DNA from: JACVRM01 sp963755085
Lineage (GTDB): Bacteria; Actinomycetota; Thermoleophilia; Gaiellales; Gaiellaceae
Assembly: GCA_963755085.1 (NCBI GenBank)
Contig: CAVWIN010000010.1
Location: forward strand, 1 to 64,000
Reading direction: 5' to 3'
DNA length: 64,000 bases
In this document: in pieces, positions 42,032 to 50,651 of the stretch
Layout of the letters: each line of letters starts with the position of its first letter
Numbering within the stretch: the first letter of the stretch is position 1
Made by a program: the position numbers and the translations under genes
Notes under the pieces: model-generated
Seen by the model: the letters and a program-made list of their open reading frames with translations, nothing else
Told to the model about the DNA's origin: nothing
Database searches by the model: none

Positions 42032-43447
42032 GAGCGCACCTCCAGGTCGAAGCGGTCGACGTGGACGCCGGACGGGGTCGAGCCGAGCTGGTAGAGCGAG
42101 GAGCCGGACAGCCGGAAGCGCGAGAGCGGCATCGTCTCCGCCCAGTCATCCGCCGCCACGGCGAACGAGGACATGAGCCCGCGCGCGCCGAGTCGCGCGA
42201 CCTCGAACTCGTCCCGCGCGTCGGTGTACGTCCGGACGACGAGCAGGACGCCGTCCGCGTACGGCTCGGCGAGCTGAACCTCGGCCACCGGCGTCGCGCT
42301 GTGCACGCGCCACGCGCGCTCGACGCCGCCGGCGCCGACGACGGCGACCCGGACCTCGTCGCCGGTGCGCACGACCGCGACCTGGCGGCTTGCCGAGACG
42401 GCGCGGAGCGGCTCGGCCGCCAGCCGCTGGGCGCGGAGGCCGAGGTTGGCGCCGTTCTCCACGGCGGGCACCCACTGCTCCGACGGGTACTCCTTGACGA
42501 CGGGGCCGGCCGGCCCCATGCGGAGCTGGGCGGCGGTTCGCTCGCCGAGCGGCACCTCGTCCTCGGCGGTGCCGTCCTTCGCGAACTCCTTCAGCATCGG
42601 CGCGTCCGCCCCGGCCGTCTCCAGCACCCAGAGCGGGCCGTCGCCGCCGCCGGCCAGGTCGGCCAGCGTGCCGTTGATGTCGAGTGGAACGTCGCGCACG
42701 GCCCGAGCCCCGGGCGCCGCGACGAGCGCACGGTGGTGCACCTGGTCGAGCACGGTGACGGTCCCGTCGGCGCCGACGACGAACGAGCCCGGCCCGACGG
42801 GCTCGGCCTCGCGGCCGCCCTCGAGCCCGGCGTCGGCCGGCCCGTCTCCCCACACGGCCGAGAACGGCCGCGCCGTGGCCGCACGGGTGCGCCCGAAGGC
42901 GTGCGCGCCGAGCTCCACGCGGGATGGGCGCGGTCGCCGCGTACGCGCGCTGCGGCGCGGCGGCTCCGCCGGCGGGCAGGGTGACCTGGGTGCCGGCCGC
43001 GCGGTTCCGCAGAACCGCGTAGTAGGAGAAGCCCTCGTGCGAGCGGGCGATATCGGCCGGCACCCGGGCGGCCCAGCGGCCCTCGGCCGCGTGCCGGTCG
43101 AGCGCCAGCGGGAGCGGGCGGAACGCGCCGGCGTCGCCGGCGCGGACGTACACCGTCCCGGCCGCGTCGCACTCGTCGCCGGACGCTCCGGCGGGCGGCG
43201 GGCAATAGACGTCGTAGCGGAGCGTGACCGGCTCACCGGGCAGCGTGAGCACCGGCGGCACGTGGGTGGCATCGATGATGCGGGCAGCGTCGAGCGCCGG
43301 TGGGCCCGGCAGGTCGCCGATCGCACCCGAGGCAGGCCCGAGCAGCAGCACGGCGGCGGCAGCGAGGCCAGCGGCCGCGCCGGCAGCGCCGGCGGCGGCG
43401 AAACGCAGCCGGCGACGGGCCGGCGGCGACGGGCGTTGAGTCTCCAT
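42028..43447 (-). pseudogene. Frameshifted exported protein with beta-propeller-like C-terminus
   Basis: ATG 43447 follows GGAGGG and opens a protein with an N-terminal membrane helix (~15-42) and an exported region (VLTLPGEPVTLRYDVYC ... GRWAARVPADIARSHEGFSYYAVLRN). Near 42917, after AYAATAPIP, the frame shifts by one base and continues as VELGAHAFGRTRAATARPFSAV, then repeated short strands like GSFVVGADGTVTVLDQ and GPLWVLETAG, suggesting a propeller. The joined product would be about 472 residues. It is first in a three-gene exported-protein operon. The single indel may be a consensus error. Confidence 0.65.
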
Positions 43448-43592
43448 CTCTCCCTCCTCTCGTGGGCCGCGTGGCGCGCGCCGTGCGGTGCGTGTGTGTT
43501 GTCCATAGTGTAAACGGGAGCAACGACGGCCCGCCAGTCGCTCTTACGGCCATGTCCGCCGAGGACACAACGCGCCCGCTTCAATTGCGGGG

Positions 43593-44078
43593 ATGCAGCC
43601 CGAGCTTCACGAGACTCCGCGCGCCCGCGCCGAGCGCGAGGCCGTGGAGCGCGCGCTCGCGGAGGTCCCGCTGCGCGGGAAGCCGCTGCAGCGCCGCGTG
43701 CGGCTCGAGCGGACGACGCTCGACCGCTACCTGCGCGCAGTCGGCGGGCCGCTGCCGTACATGCGGCGTCTCCGCGCGATCGATCTGGCCACGCGCGCGC
43801 ACGACGAGGAGCTCCGTAAGCACCGCGGCGAGCTCGGGCGCCACTTCGCCGGGCCGGCGTTCACCGCGGCGTGGATCGAGGCCGCCGAGGCGTGGGACTT
43901 CGCCGAGCTCAACCGCCTCATCGACGAGCACAACCGCTGGTATCCGGTCGAGGCGCAACTGCCGATGGATCCACGCACCGGGGACTACCGCCTGGTCGGC
44001 GGCCAGCCGTACTGGCGCCGGCCGCTGGACGCCGACTGGGTGCTCGAGCGGTACCCGGCCGAGCGTCCCGCGCCCTGA
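43593..44078 (+). CDS. Protein of unknown function
   Basis: The 161-residue soluble protein starts at ATG 43593. It is rich in Arg and Glu with a helical first half (ERALAEVPLRGKPLQRRVRLERTTLDRYLRAVG) and a Trp/Tyr-rich second half (EAWDFAELNRLIDEHNRWYPVEAQLPMDPRTGDYRLVGGQPYWRRPLDADWVLERYP). No domain, signal peptide or membrane helix is evident. It is divergent from the frameshifted exported protein and stands alone. Confidence 0.6.
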   Translation: MQPELHETPRARAEREAVERALAEVPLRGKPLQRRVRLERTTLDRYLRAVGGPLPYMRRLRAIDLATRAHDEELRKHRGELGRHFAGPAFTAAWIEAAEAWDFAELNRLIDEHNRWYPVEAQLPMDPRTGDYRLVGGQPYWRRPLDADWVLERYPAERPAP

Positions 44079-44190
44079 GCCCGCCTGTTCAGACTCTGTA
44101 AATCCCCGTTAAACGGAGCAACTCCGCGGGTACGCGGCCGTCAGACTCGATGACGTCCCCGGACCGACATTTGCCGTCAGGAGGTTGCCC

Positions 44191-45405
44191 GTGAAGAGAT
44201 TTCTTCCCGCCCTCGCGCTGACCGCCGCCCTCGCAGGCCTCGTGCCAGCGGCAGCGCATCCCGCCCGCCACATGCTCGTCGGCCTGTTCGACGAGTCCGA
44301 GACGCTCGGCTACACCGACCGCTCGATGCCGACGCTGAAGACGCTCCGCGTCCAGATCATCCGCTCCACGCTCTACTGGGGCGGCAAGGGCGGCGTCGCC
44401 GGCACCCGGCGGCCGGCTCACCCGACCGACCCGGGCGACAAGGCCTACAACTGGGCCCCGTACGACCGCATGGTGCGGGAGGCGGCGAAGAACAACATCA
44501 AGGTGCTCTTCTCGATCTGGGGCACGCCGTCGTGGGCCAACAAGGGCAAGGGCCTCGCGCACGCCCCCACGCTCGCGCGCGACCTGCGCAACTTCGCCTA
44601 CGCGGCAGCGAAGCGCTACAGCGGCACCTACGTCCCCGTCGAGCCTGCCGCGAGCGGCACGACCACGACGACCACCACGCCCTCGGGCGACACGGCGATC
44701 CCCGCCGTCCGCTACTGGCTGTCGTGGAACGAGCCGAACAACCCGATCTTCCTGCAGCCGCAGTACAAGCGCGTCGGCACGGGCAAGAAGGCGCACTGGG
44801 TGGCGCAGAGCCCGATCGACTACGCGCGCATCTGCAACGCGATCTACGGCGGCGTGCACACCACGCTGATCCGGGCGGAGAAGGTCGCCTGCGGCGGCAC
44901 CGGCCCGCGCGGCAACAACAACCCGAAGGCCAAGCGCGCCTCGATTGGCCCGATCCCGTTCCTCAAGGGCGTGAAGAAGGCGCACCTCGCGAAGTTCGAC
45001 GCCTGGGCGCACCATCCGTACTACGGCAGCCCGAGCGAGAAGCCGTCCTCGGTACCGACGTCGAACCGCGGCAAGCGGGGGCTGATCGCGCCGCCGGTCG
45101 TGCTCGGCAACATCAACGACCTGATCAAGGAGGTCACGCGCCTCTACGGCAAGAAGCGGATCTGGATCACCGAGTACGGCTACCAGACCAACCCGCCGGA
45201 CCGCGCCTTCGGCGTCTCGTGGACGAAGCAGGCGCTCTACCTGAAGCAGGCCTACGCAATCGCGCGCAAGAATCCGCGCATCGACATGATGATGTGGTTT
45301 CTGCTGCGCGACCAGAAGGACCTGGGCGGCTGGCAGTCAGGGCTGATGACGTACGCCGGCGTGAAGAAGCCGTCGTTCAACGCCTTCCGGACGCTGCCGC
45401 ATTAG
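44191..45405 (+). CDS. Exported clan GH-A glycoside hydrolase
   Basis: The 404-residue protein has a signal peptide (to ~residue 23) and a TIM-barrel glycosidase domain. The acid/base is likely E181 in WLSWNEPNNP and the nucleophile E328 in RIWITEYGYQT, the pattern of clan GH-A (GH5/GH39-like) enzymes. A Thr run (TTTTTTTP, ~157-164) interrupts the barrel as a low-complexity loop. GTG 44191 follows AGGAGG by seven bases, preferred over TTG 44185. The stop codon lies inside the palindromic element at 45402. The substrate is unknown. Confidence 0.75.
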   Translation: MKRFLPALALTAALAGLVPAAAHPARHMLVGLFDESETLGYTDRSMPTLKTLRVQIIRSTLYWGGKGGVAGTRRPAHPTDPGDKAYNWAPYDRMVREAAKNNIKVLFSIWGTPSWANKGKGLAHAPTLARDLRNFAYAAAKRYSGTYVPVEPAASGTTTTTTTPSGDTAIPAVRYWLSWNEPNNPIFLQPQYKRVGTGKKAHWVAQSPIDYARICNAIYGGVHTTLIRAEKVACGGTGPRGNNNPKAKRASIGPIPFLKGVKKAHLAKFDAWAHHPYYGSPSEKPSSVPTSNRGKRGLIAPPVVLGNINDLIKEVTRLYGKKRIWITEYGYQTNPPDRAFGVSWTKQALYLKQAYAIARKNPRIDMMMWFLLRDQKDLGGWQSGLMTYAGVKKPSFNAFRTLPH

Positions 45406-45571
45406 GAGGGCTTGATGGGACGTCGCTCGTCGCAGGGGTGCGCTGGTCGTTCCGAGGCTAGGACGCAGGGCGCGTTCGTATGTTCGCATATACGGGCGCG
45501 CCCGAGGACGACGCATCGGGACGTCCAGCGCGGCCCGGCGACTCAGCCGTCGTCCCGTCAAGCCCTCCTAA
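45402..45571. repeat. Large palindromic element, copy A
   Basis: The ends TTAGGAGGGCTTGA.. (45402-45422) pair with 45551-45571 over 21 positions with one T/C difference that would be a U-G pair in RNA. Imperfect pairing continues inward to a tip GTATGTTCGCATATAC with a TTCG loop (~45478-45494). The element fills the space between convergent genes, and both stop codons (TAG 45403-45405 and TAG 45570-45568) lie at matching positions in its arms. A related copy is at 49524-49689. Confidence 0.75.
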
Positions 45572-46747
45572 ATCCGGAGAAACTGCACGGTGTCCCCCGC
45601 GGTGAGCTCGCCCTCGCCGCGGGGGACGAGCACGAGCGCGTCGGCGGTCGCCGCGCGCGTGATCATGTGCGACTCCTGGCCCGTGATCGGCTCGAGGCCC
45701 TCCAGGGCCGCGCCGCGCCCGCACGAGGTCGTCGCGCGCTGCGTTCCGCCGCACCGGCCCGGCCAGCGTGCCGGGCTCGAACGGCGGCGCCGGTGACGCA
45801 TGCCCCTGGAGCGCCAGCAGCGCCGGGCGGACGAAGAGCTCGAAGCAGACGAACGAGGAGACGGGATTGCCGGGCAGCCCGAAGACGAGCGTCTCCCCGC
45901 GTGTGCCGAACCACAGCGGCTTTCCCGGGCGCATGGCGATGCCCCAGAAGACCTCCGCGACGCCGAGCTCCGCTCCGACGCTGCGCACCAGGTCGTGCGG
46001 GCCGACGGAGACCCCGCCCGACGTGACCAGGACGTCGTGGCGGAGCCCGCGCTCGAGTGCCTCCCGGTGTGCTGCCTCGTCGTCCTCGACGCCCACGAGG
46101 CGCGCCGGCTCGGCGCCGGCGCGCGCGGCCTGCGCGGCGAGCATCGGCCCGTTGGCGTCGTAGACCTGCCCGGGCGCGAGCGGCGTCCCGGCCGGTCGCA
46201 GCTCGCTGCCCGTCGCGAGGACGCCGACGCGTGGCCGCCCCCCGACCCGCACGTGCCCGATGCCGGCGGCGAGCAGTGCCGCGAGGTGGTGCGGGTGGAG
46301 CAGCGTGCCGACGGCGACCACCGGGTCGCCCCCGTGCACGTCTCCCCCGCGCGGCCGCACGTGCGCACCCTTCGCGACCGGTTCGGGCACGGTCAGGCGG
46401 TCGCCCTGCTCGGTGACGAGCTCGATCGGCACGACGGCGTCCGCACCATCCGGCACGACGCCGCCTGTGGCGATGCCCACGGCCTCGCCGGGCTGGAGCG
46501 CGCGCCCGGCCGGGCGGCCGGCTGCGACGCGCGCGACGATGGGCAGCTCGCCCGGCGTGTCGGCCGAGCGGAGCGCGAAGCCGTCCATGGCGGAGCTATC
46601 GAACGGCGGCAGGTCGACCGTGGCGGCAGCGGGCTCGGCCAGCACGCGGCCTGCGGCGGCGGCGGTCTCGACGTCGTCAGCCGGCAGCGGCCGCACGGCC
46701 GCGAGCACGCGGCGGAGCGCCTCGCCGATCGAGAGCAGCTCGGCCAC
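45568..46747 (-). pseudogene. moeA: Molybdopterin molybdenumtransferase MoeA, frameshifted
   Basis: GTG 46747 opens a MoeA protein: AVRPLPADDVETAAAAGRVLAEP, PPFDSSAMDGFA, IPIELVTEQGD-like domain, GVLATGSELRPAG, VTSGGVSVGPHD and GLPGNPVSSFVCFELFVRPAL. These cover all four domains of the enzyme that inserts molybdate into molybdopterin. Near 45715, after RNAARDDLVRA, the frame shifts one base and resumes as LEGLEPITGQESHMITRAATADALVLVPRG to TAG 45568. The corrected length is about 393 residues, normal for MoeA. Only a C-terminal indel separates it from intact, so a consensus error is likely. Confidence 0.85.
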
Positions 46748-47373
46748 TACCGGCGGTTGCCGGCGAGCGCCGCCGTGACGCCCAGGCCGATCAGGATCGT
46801 GCCGGACGCCCACCGCGACACGGCCGCGGCCCGGCGGCTCCCGCGCAGCCGCCCGGAGAGCGCCCCGGCCGCCAGCGCGTAGGCGCCGTCGCTGAGCAGC
46901 CCGAGCGCCGTGAAGGTCAGCCCGAGAACGAGGATCTGGAGGCCGGTCGCCCCCGCTTCCGGATCGACGAACTGCGGCAGGAACGCAAAGAAGAAGAGCG
47001 CCGTCTTCGGGTTCAGGATCTGGACGGTGGCGCCGCGCGCGACACGGCGGCGCGCGTCGACCTCGAGCGCCTGCGGCTCGTCCGACGTGCGGCCCGCGAG
47101 CGTCCGCACGCCGATGAAGACGAGGTAGGCCGCGCCGGCGTACTTGACGACTTCGAACGCCTGGGCCGAGGAGACGAGGAGCGAGGAGAGCCCGATCGCG
47201 GCGGCGGTCACGTGCACGAGCGTCCCGAGGTGGATGCCGACGGTGGACGTGAGCCCGGCGCGCGGGCCGCCCTCGACGCTCTGCGAGACGACATAGAGCA
47301 CCGCCGGTCCGGGGATCAACAGCAGCGCGAGCGCGGCGAGGACGAACAGCCCGTAGACAGCGGGATCCGGCAT
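46747..47373 (-). CDS. LysE/RhtB-family amino acid exporter
   Basis: The 208-residue protein has six membrane helices and the LysE motifs IPGPAVLYVVSQSVEGGPRAGLTSTVGIHLGTLVH and GATVQILNPKTALFFFAFLPQFVDP. It exports amino acids or related small molecules; which one cannot be told. ATG 47373 is preferred over an upstream in-frame ATG at 47394. Its stop overlaps the moeA GTG start by one base. Confidence 0.9.
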   Translation of the reverse strand: MPDPAVYGLFVLAALALLLIPGPAVLYVVSQSVEGGPRAGLTSTVGIHLGTLVHVTAAAIGLSSLLVSSAQAFEVVKYAGAAYLVFIGVRTLAGRTSDEPQALEVDARRRVARGATVQILNPKTALFFFAFLPQFVDPEAGATGLQILVLGLTFTALGLLSDGAYALAAGALSGRLRGSRRAAAVSRWASGTILIGLGVTAALAGNRR

Positions 47374-47410
47374 CGTCGATTCGTAGCACGGCACGCGCCG
47401 GGCCGCCCGG

Positions 47411-47416
47411 TACGCT
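47411..47416 (+). promoter_or_regulatory. Probable -10 hexamer TACGCT of a leaderless promoter
   Basis: TACGCT ends 7 bases before GTG 47424, without a ribosome-binding site. The divergent LysE-type gene starts only 50 bases away. Confidence 0.45.
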
Positions 47417-47423
47417 CACCATC

Positions 47424-48983
47424 GTGGCCGTCCTGACCTCGCAGGCGGAGCGCGGCACGGACGTCTTCGCCGGCCGGCGCGCGCGGATGGAGGAGCTCGT
47501 CGCCGAGCTGCGCGAACGCACGGCCCTCGTCGCCGCGGGCGGCGGCGAGCGCGCGCTCGAGCGCCACCGCGGGCGCGGGAAGCTGCCGGCGCGGGAGCGG
47601 ATCGACCGCCTTGTCGATCCCGGCTCGGCGTTCCTGGAGCTCGGTGCGCTGGCCGCGTGGGACGTCTACGACGGGCAGGCGCCGTCGGCCGGGATCGTCA
47701 CCGGCATCGGCGTCGTCGAGGGCCAGGAGTGCGTGATCGTCGCCAACGACGCGACCGTCAAGGGCGGCTCGTACTTCCCGCTCACGGTGAAGAAGCACCT
47801 GCGCGCACAGGAGATTGCCGAGCAGAACCACCTGCCGTGCATCTACCTCGTCGACTCCGGCGGCGCGTTCCTGCCGCTCCAGGCCGAGGTCTTCCCGGAC
47901 AGGGAGCACTTCGGGCGGATCTTCTACAACCAGGCGCGCATGTCGGCCATGGGCATCCCGCAAATCGCCGCCGTCATGGGCTCGTGCACCGCCGGGGGCG
48001 CGTACGTGCCGGCGATGAGCGACGAAACGATCATCGTGCGCGGCACCGGCACGATCTTCATCGGCGGGCCGCCGCTCGTGAAGGCGGCCACCGGCCAGGA
48101 CGTCACCGCCGAGGAACTGGGCGGGGCCGACGTCCACGCGCGCCGTTCGGGCGTCGCCGACCACTACGCCACCTCCGACGAGCACGCGCTCGCGCTCGTG
48201 CGCCAGATCGTCCGCAACCTGCACCGGCGCGCCGAGGCGCCGTGGGACGTCGCCGAGCCCGAGCCGCCCGTGGCCGACCCCGACGACCTCTACGGGCTCA
48301 TCCCGGACGACCACCGCCAGCCGTTCGACCCGCGCGAAGTAATCGCCCGCATCGTCGACGGCTCGCGCTTCGACGAGTTCAAGGCGCTCTACGGGGAGAC
48401 GCTTGTGACGGGCTTCGCCCGGATCGAGGGCTACCCGGTCGGGATCCTCGCCAATAACGGGGTGCTCTTCGCCGAGTCGGCGCAGAAGGGCGCGCACTTC
48501 ATCGAGCTCTGCTGCAAGCGGAAGATCCCGCTCGTCTTCCTCCAGAACATCACCGGTTTCATGGTCGGGGTCGAGTACGAGGCCGGCGGCATCGCGCGAG
48601 ACGGCGCCAAGCTCGTCACCGCCGTCGCCTGCGCCGAGGTGCCGAAGTTCACGGTCGTGATCGGCGGCTCGTTCGGCGCCGGCAACTACGGCATGGCGGG
48701 CCGCGCCTACTCGCCGCGGCAGCTCTGGATGTGGCCGAACGCGCGCATTTCGGTGATGGGCGGCGAGCAGGCGGCCACCGTGCTGACCATGGTCGGCGAC
48801 GCCGACGCCGCCGAGATCCGCGCCAAGTACGAGGCCGAAGGCAACCCCTACTACTCGACCGCCAGGCTCTGGGACGACGGGATCATCGACCCGCTCGACA
48901 CGCGACGTGTGCTCGCGCTCGGAATATCCGCCGCGCTCAACGCACCTATCCCCGAGACCACCTTCGGCGTCTTCAGGATGTAG
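47424..48983 (+). CDS. Acyl-CoA carboxylase carboxyltransferase (beta) subunit, methylcrotonyl-CoA type
   Basis: The 519-residue protein has both crotonase-like halves of a biotin-dependent carboxyltransferase. The run KGGSYFPLTVKKHLRAQEIAEQ, then NHLPCIYLVDSGGAFLPLQAEVFPD and IPQIAAVMGSCTAGGAYVPAMSDE and GGPPLVKAATGQDVTAEELGGADVH, is closest to methylcrotonyl-CoA carboxylase beta. The second half has FLQNITGFMVGVEYEAGGI and SFGAGNYGMAGRAYSPR. It would carboxylate 3-methylcrotonyl-CoA in leucine breakdown, with the biotin subunit at 52923. GTG 47424. Confidence 0.9.
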   Translation: MAVLTSQAERGTDVFAGRRARMEELVAELRERTALVAAGGGERALERHRGRGKLPARERIDRLVDPGSAFLELGALAAWDVYDGQAPSAGIVTGIGVVEGQECVIVANDATVKGGSYFPLTVKKHLRAQEIAEQNHLPCIYLVDSGGAFLPLQAEVFPDREHFGRIFYNQARMSAMGIPQIAAVMGSCTAGGAYVPAMSDETIIVRGTGTIFIGGPPLVKAATGQDVTAEELGGADVHARRSGVADHYATSDEHALALVRQIVRNLHRRAEAPWDVAEPEPPVADPDDLYGLIPDDHRQPFDPREVIARIVDGSRFDEFKALYGETLVTGFARIEGYPVGILANNGVLFAESAQKGAHFIELCCKRKIPLVFLQNITGFMVGVEYEAGGIARDGAKLVTAVACAEVPKFTVVIGGSFGAGNYGMAGRAYSPRQLWMWPNARISVMGGEQAATVLTMVGDADAAEIRAKYEAEGNPYYSTARLWDDGIIDPLDTRRVLALGISAALNAPIPETTFGVFRM

Positions 48984-49011
48984 ACGACCGGACCTCGCGA
49001 ATGGAGGACGC

Positions 49012-49371
49012 GTGGCGTACGACGTGATCGACGTGAAGGACCTGGAGGGCGAAGGCCCCGGCGGCATGGTGCGCAAGGCGCGCCGTGCGCTCGGCGCCAG
49101 CGCGTTCGGCTTCAACTACTTCGAGTTCCCGCCCGACACGGAGGGCCGCGAGCACAGCCACGAGGCGAACGGCCACGAGGAGGTCTACGTCGTCGTGCGC
49201 GGCTCGGGGGTCATGCGCCTGAACGGCGAGGAGATCGAGCTGAAGCCGCTGCGCATCGTCCGCGTCGACCCGGGGACGACGCGCCAGCCGGTGTCCGGCC
49301 CGGACGGGCTCGAGTTCATCACCTTCGGCGCGCCGCAGCAGGGCGCCTACGAGCCGCCGGACTGGGGATAA
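49012..49371 (+). CDS. Cupin-domain protein
   Basis: The 119-residue protein has a single cupin barrel with the metal motifs HSHEANGHEEVYVVVRGSGVM (two His and Glu) and IVRVDPGTTRQPVSG. GTG 49012 follows GGAGG by about five bases. It lies 28 bases after the carboxyltransferase gene and may be co-transcribed. The ligand or reaction is unknown. Confidence 0.85.
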   Translation: MAYDVIDVKDLEGEGPGGMVRKARRALGASAFGFNYFEFPPDTEGREHSHEANGHEEVYVVVRGSGVMRLNGEEIELKPLRIVRVDPGTTRQPVSGPDGLEFITFGAPQQGAYEPPDWG

Positions 49372-49379
49372 TCACGGAC

Positions 49380-49526
49380 ATGCCGACGACACTGGATCTC
49401 ACAACCGAGGAGCTCGAGCTGCTGCGCGCAGCGCTCCACTCCTACCTGGACGACTTCGGGCACAAGGAAGCCGACGTGCTCCGGCGGATCAAGGAGCTGA
49501 TCGCGAAGCTCCCTCCGCGCCCGTAG
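49380..49526 (+). CDS. Small helical protein of unknown function (48 residues)
   Basis: ATG 49380 begins eight bases after the cupin stop. The sequence is acidic and helical: TTLDLTTEELELLRAALHSY, then LDDFGHKEADVLRRIKELI. The layout and composition look like a real small cytosolic protein. Its TAG stop (49524-49526) forms the outer edge of the palindromic element copy B. Confidence 0.6.
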   Translation: MPTTLDLTTEELELLRAALHSYLDDFGHKEADVLRRIKELIAKLPPRP

Positions 49527-49689
49527 GAGGGGCCGGTGCCATGTCGCTCGTCGAAGCGGTGCGCTCGACGTTCTCAGGCAAGGACGCACGGCGCGCGCGT
49601 ATGCCGGCATACGAGCGCAACCGAGGACGCCGCATGAGGACGTCCAGCGTGCCGCGTCGGCACAGCCGTCATGGTGCCGGCCCCTCCTG
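49524..49689. repeat. Large palindromic element, copy B
   Basis: AGGAGGGGCCGGTGCCATG (49525-49543) pairs with 49670-49688, with two differences that both allow G-U pairs in RNA. The tip is a perfect palindrome GTATGCCGGCATAC. The interior resembles copy A at 45402-45571: GTCGCTCGTCG near the left side and CCGAGGACG, GGACGTCCAGCG and AGCCGTC on the right. The outer ~20 bases differ from copy A. The 3' end abuts the ATG of the gene at 49690. Confidence 0.75.
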
Positions 49690-50022
49690 ATGCTGCTTCG
49701 CCTCGTCCTCTGGAACCTGGCCGACTCGCAGACGACGATCGCCGAGCTGCGCCGCTACCTCCGCGACGAGTCGGTCGACGCCTTCGAGGATGTCCCCGGC
49801 CTTCGCTTCAAGGCCTGGATCTCCGACGAGGTGACCGACCGCTGGGGCGCCGTGTACCTCTGGGAGTCGCGCGAGGCGGCCGACCAGGAGCTCCCGAGCC
49901 GGGCGCGCGAGCTGATCGGCAAGGACCCCGACATCGGCGAGGAGTTCGACATCGAGGCGACGATCGAGGGGCACTTCGAGTTCGCGGAGCTATCGCGCCT
50001 CGGGCTTGCCTTCGAAGAGTAG
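49690..50022 (+). CDS. YdhR-like small monooxygenase-fold protein
   Basis: The 110-residue protein has the dimeric ferredoxin-like fold of putative mono-oxygenases of the YdhR group: LRLVLWNLADSQTTIAELRRYL, GLRFKAWISDEVTDRWGAVYLWESREAADQEL. The oxidised substrate, if any, is unknown. ATG 49690 directly follows the palindromic element, whose end CCCCTCCTG replaces a normal ribosome-binding region, so translation initiation may be affected by the hairpin. Confidence 0.75.
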   Translation: MLLRLVLWNLADSQTTIAELRRYLRDESVDAFEDVPGLRFKAWISDEVTDRWGAVYLWESREAADQELPSRARELIGKDPDIGEEFDIEATIEGHFEFAELSRLGLAFEE

Positions 50023-50033
50023 GCTCGCGTCAG

Positions 50034-50039
50034 TACCGT
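50034..50039 (+). promoter_or_regulatory. Probable -10 hexamer TACCGT of a leaderless promoter
   Basis: TACCGT ends 9 bases before ATG 50049, and no purine-rich ribosome-binding site is present. Confidence 0.35.
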
Positions 50040-50048
50040 TTAGCCACC

Positions 50049-50651
50049 ATGCCACTGAGCAAAGAAGGCCGCGGCACCGGCTGGGCGCTCGCGGTGGACA
50101 TCGTGAACACCTGGGACGAGTACCCCCGGCCGCTGGATCTCGTCGAGGGGATCGAGGACGTCCGCACGGTGCTCGCCTGGCACGGGCTCCCGGACGCGGC
50201 GGAGGCTGTCGAGCCGCGCGACGTCGCACGGTTCCGGCGGCTGCGCACGCGCTTCGAGCACGTCTTCGACGCCCGGAGCGAGGACGAGGCGGTCGCGCTC
50301 CTCAACGAGCTCGTGACCGAGTACGGCGTCCCGCCGCGGCTCGAGCGCGAGGGCCACCGCTGGCGCTTCCGGGCCTGGCCCGACGAGCGCGAGGGGCTGC
50401 GCGCCGGCGCGGCGCTCGCCGCCTACGGGCTGCTGGAGGCCCTTCGCGAGCATGGCTGGAGCCGGCTCGGACGCTGCGCGGGCTCGCCGTGCCGCTGCGT
50501 GTATGTCGACCGGACGCGCAACCGCAGCCGCCGCTTCTGCTGCGTGCTGTGCGCCGACCGCGTCGCCCAGGCCAACCTGCGCAGCCGGAGGAAGGCAGCG
50601 TCCCGCCCGACCAGGGAGGACGGGACGCTGCATCGGCGAAGCCCCGGTTAG
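50049..50651 (+). CDS. CGNR zinc-finger protein (ABATE domain)
   Basis: The 200-residue protein has the N-terminal ABATE-like region LAVDIVNTWDEYPRPLDLVEG and ends with a zinc finger of CGNR type: RCAGSPCRCVYVDRTRNRSRRFCCVLCADRVAQANLRSRRK, although the CGNR tetrad itself reads differently. Such proteins are presumed transcriptional regulators. The stop overlaps that of the convergent secreted protein at 50648. Confidence 0.85.
   Translation: MPLSKEGRGTGWALAVDIVNTWDEYPRPLDLVEGIEDVRTVLAWHGLPDAAEAVEPRDVARFRRLRTRFEHVFDARSEDEAVALLNELVTEYGVPPRLEREGHRWRFRAWPDEREGLRAGAALAAYGLLEALREHGWSRLGRCAGSPCRCVYVDRTRNRSRRFCCVLCADRVAQANLRSRRKAASRPTREDGTLHRRSPG

Noticed and set aside
44640..44690. Thr-codon run in the GH-A gene as a possible microsatellite or assembly error
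   Set aside because: The frame continues intact on both sides, and Thr/Pro-rich loops are common in exported glycosidases.
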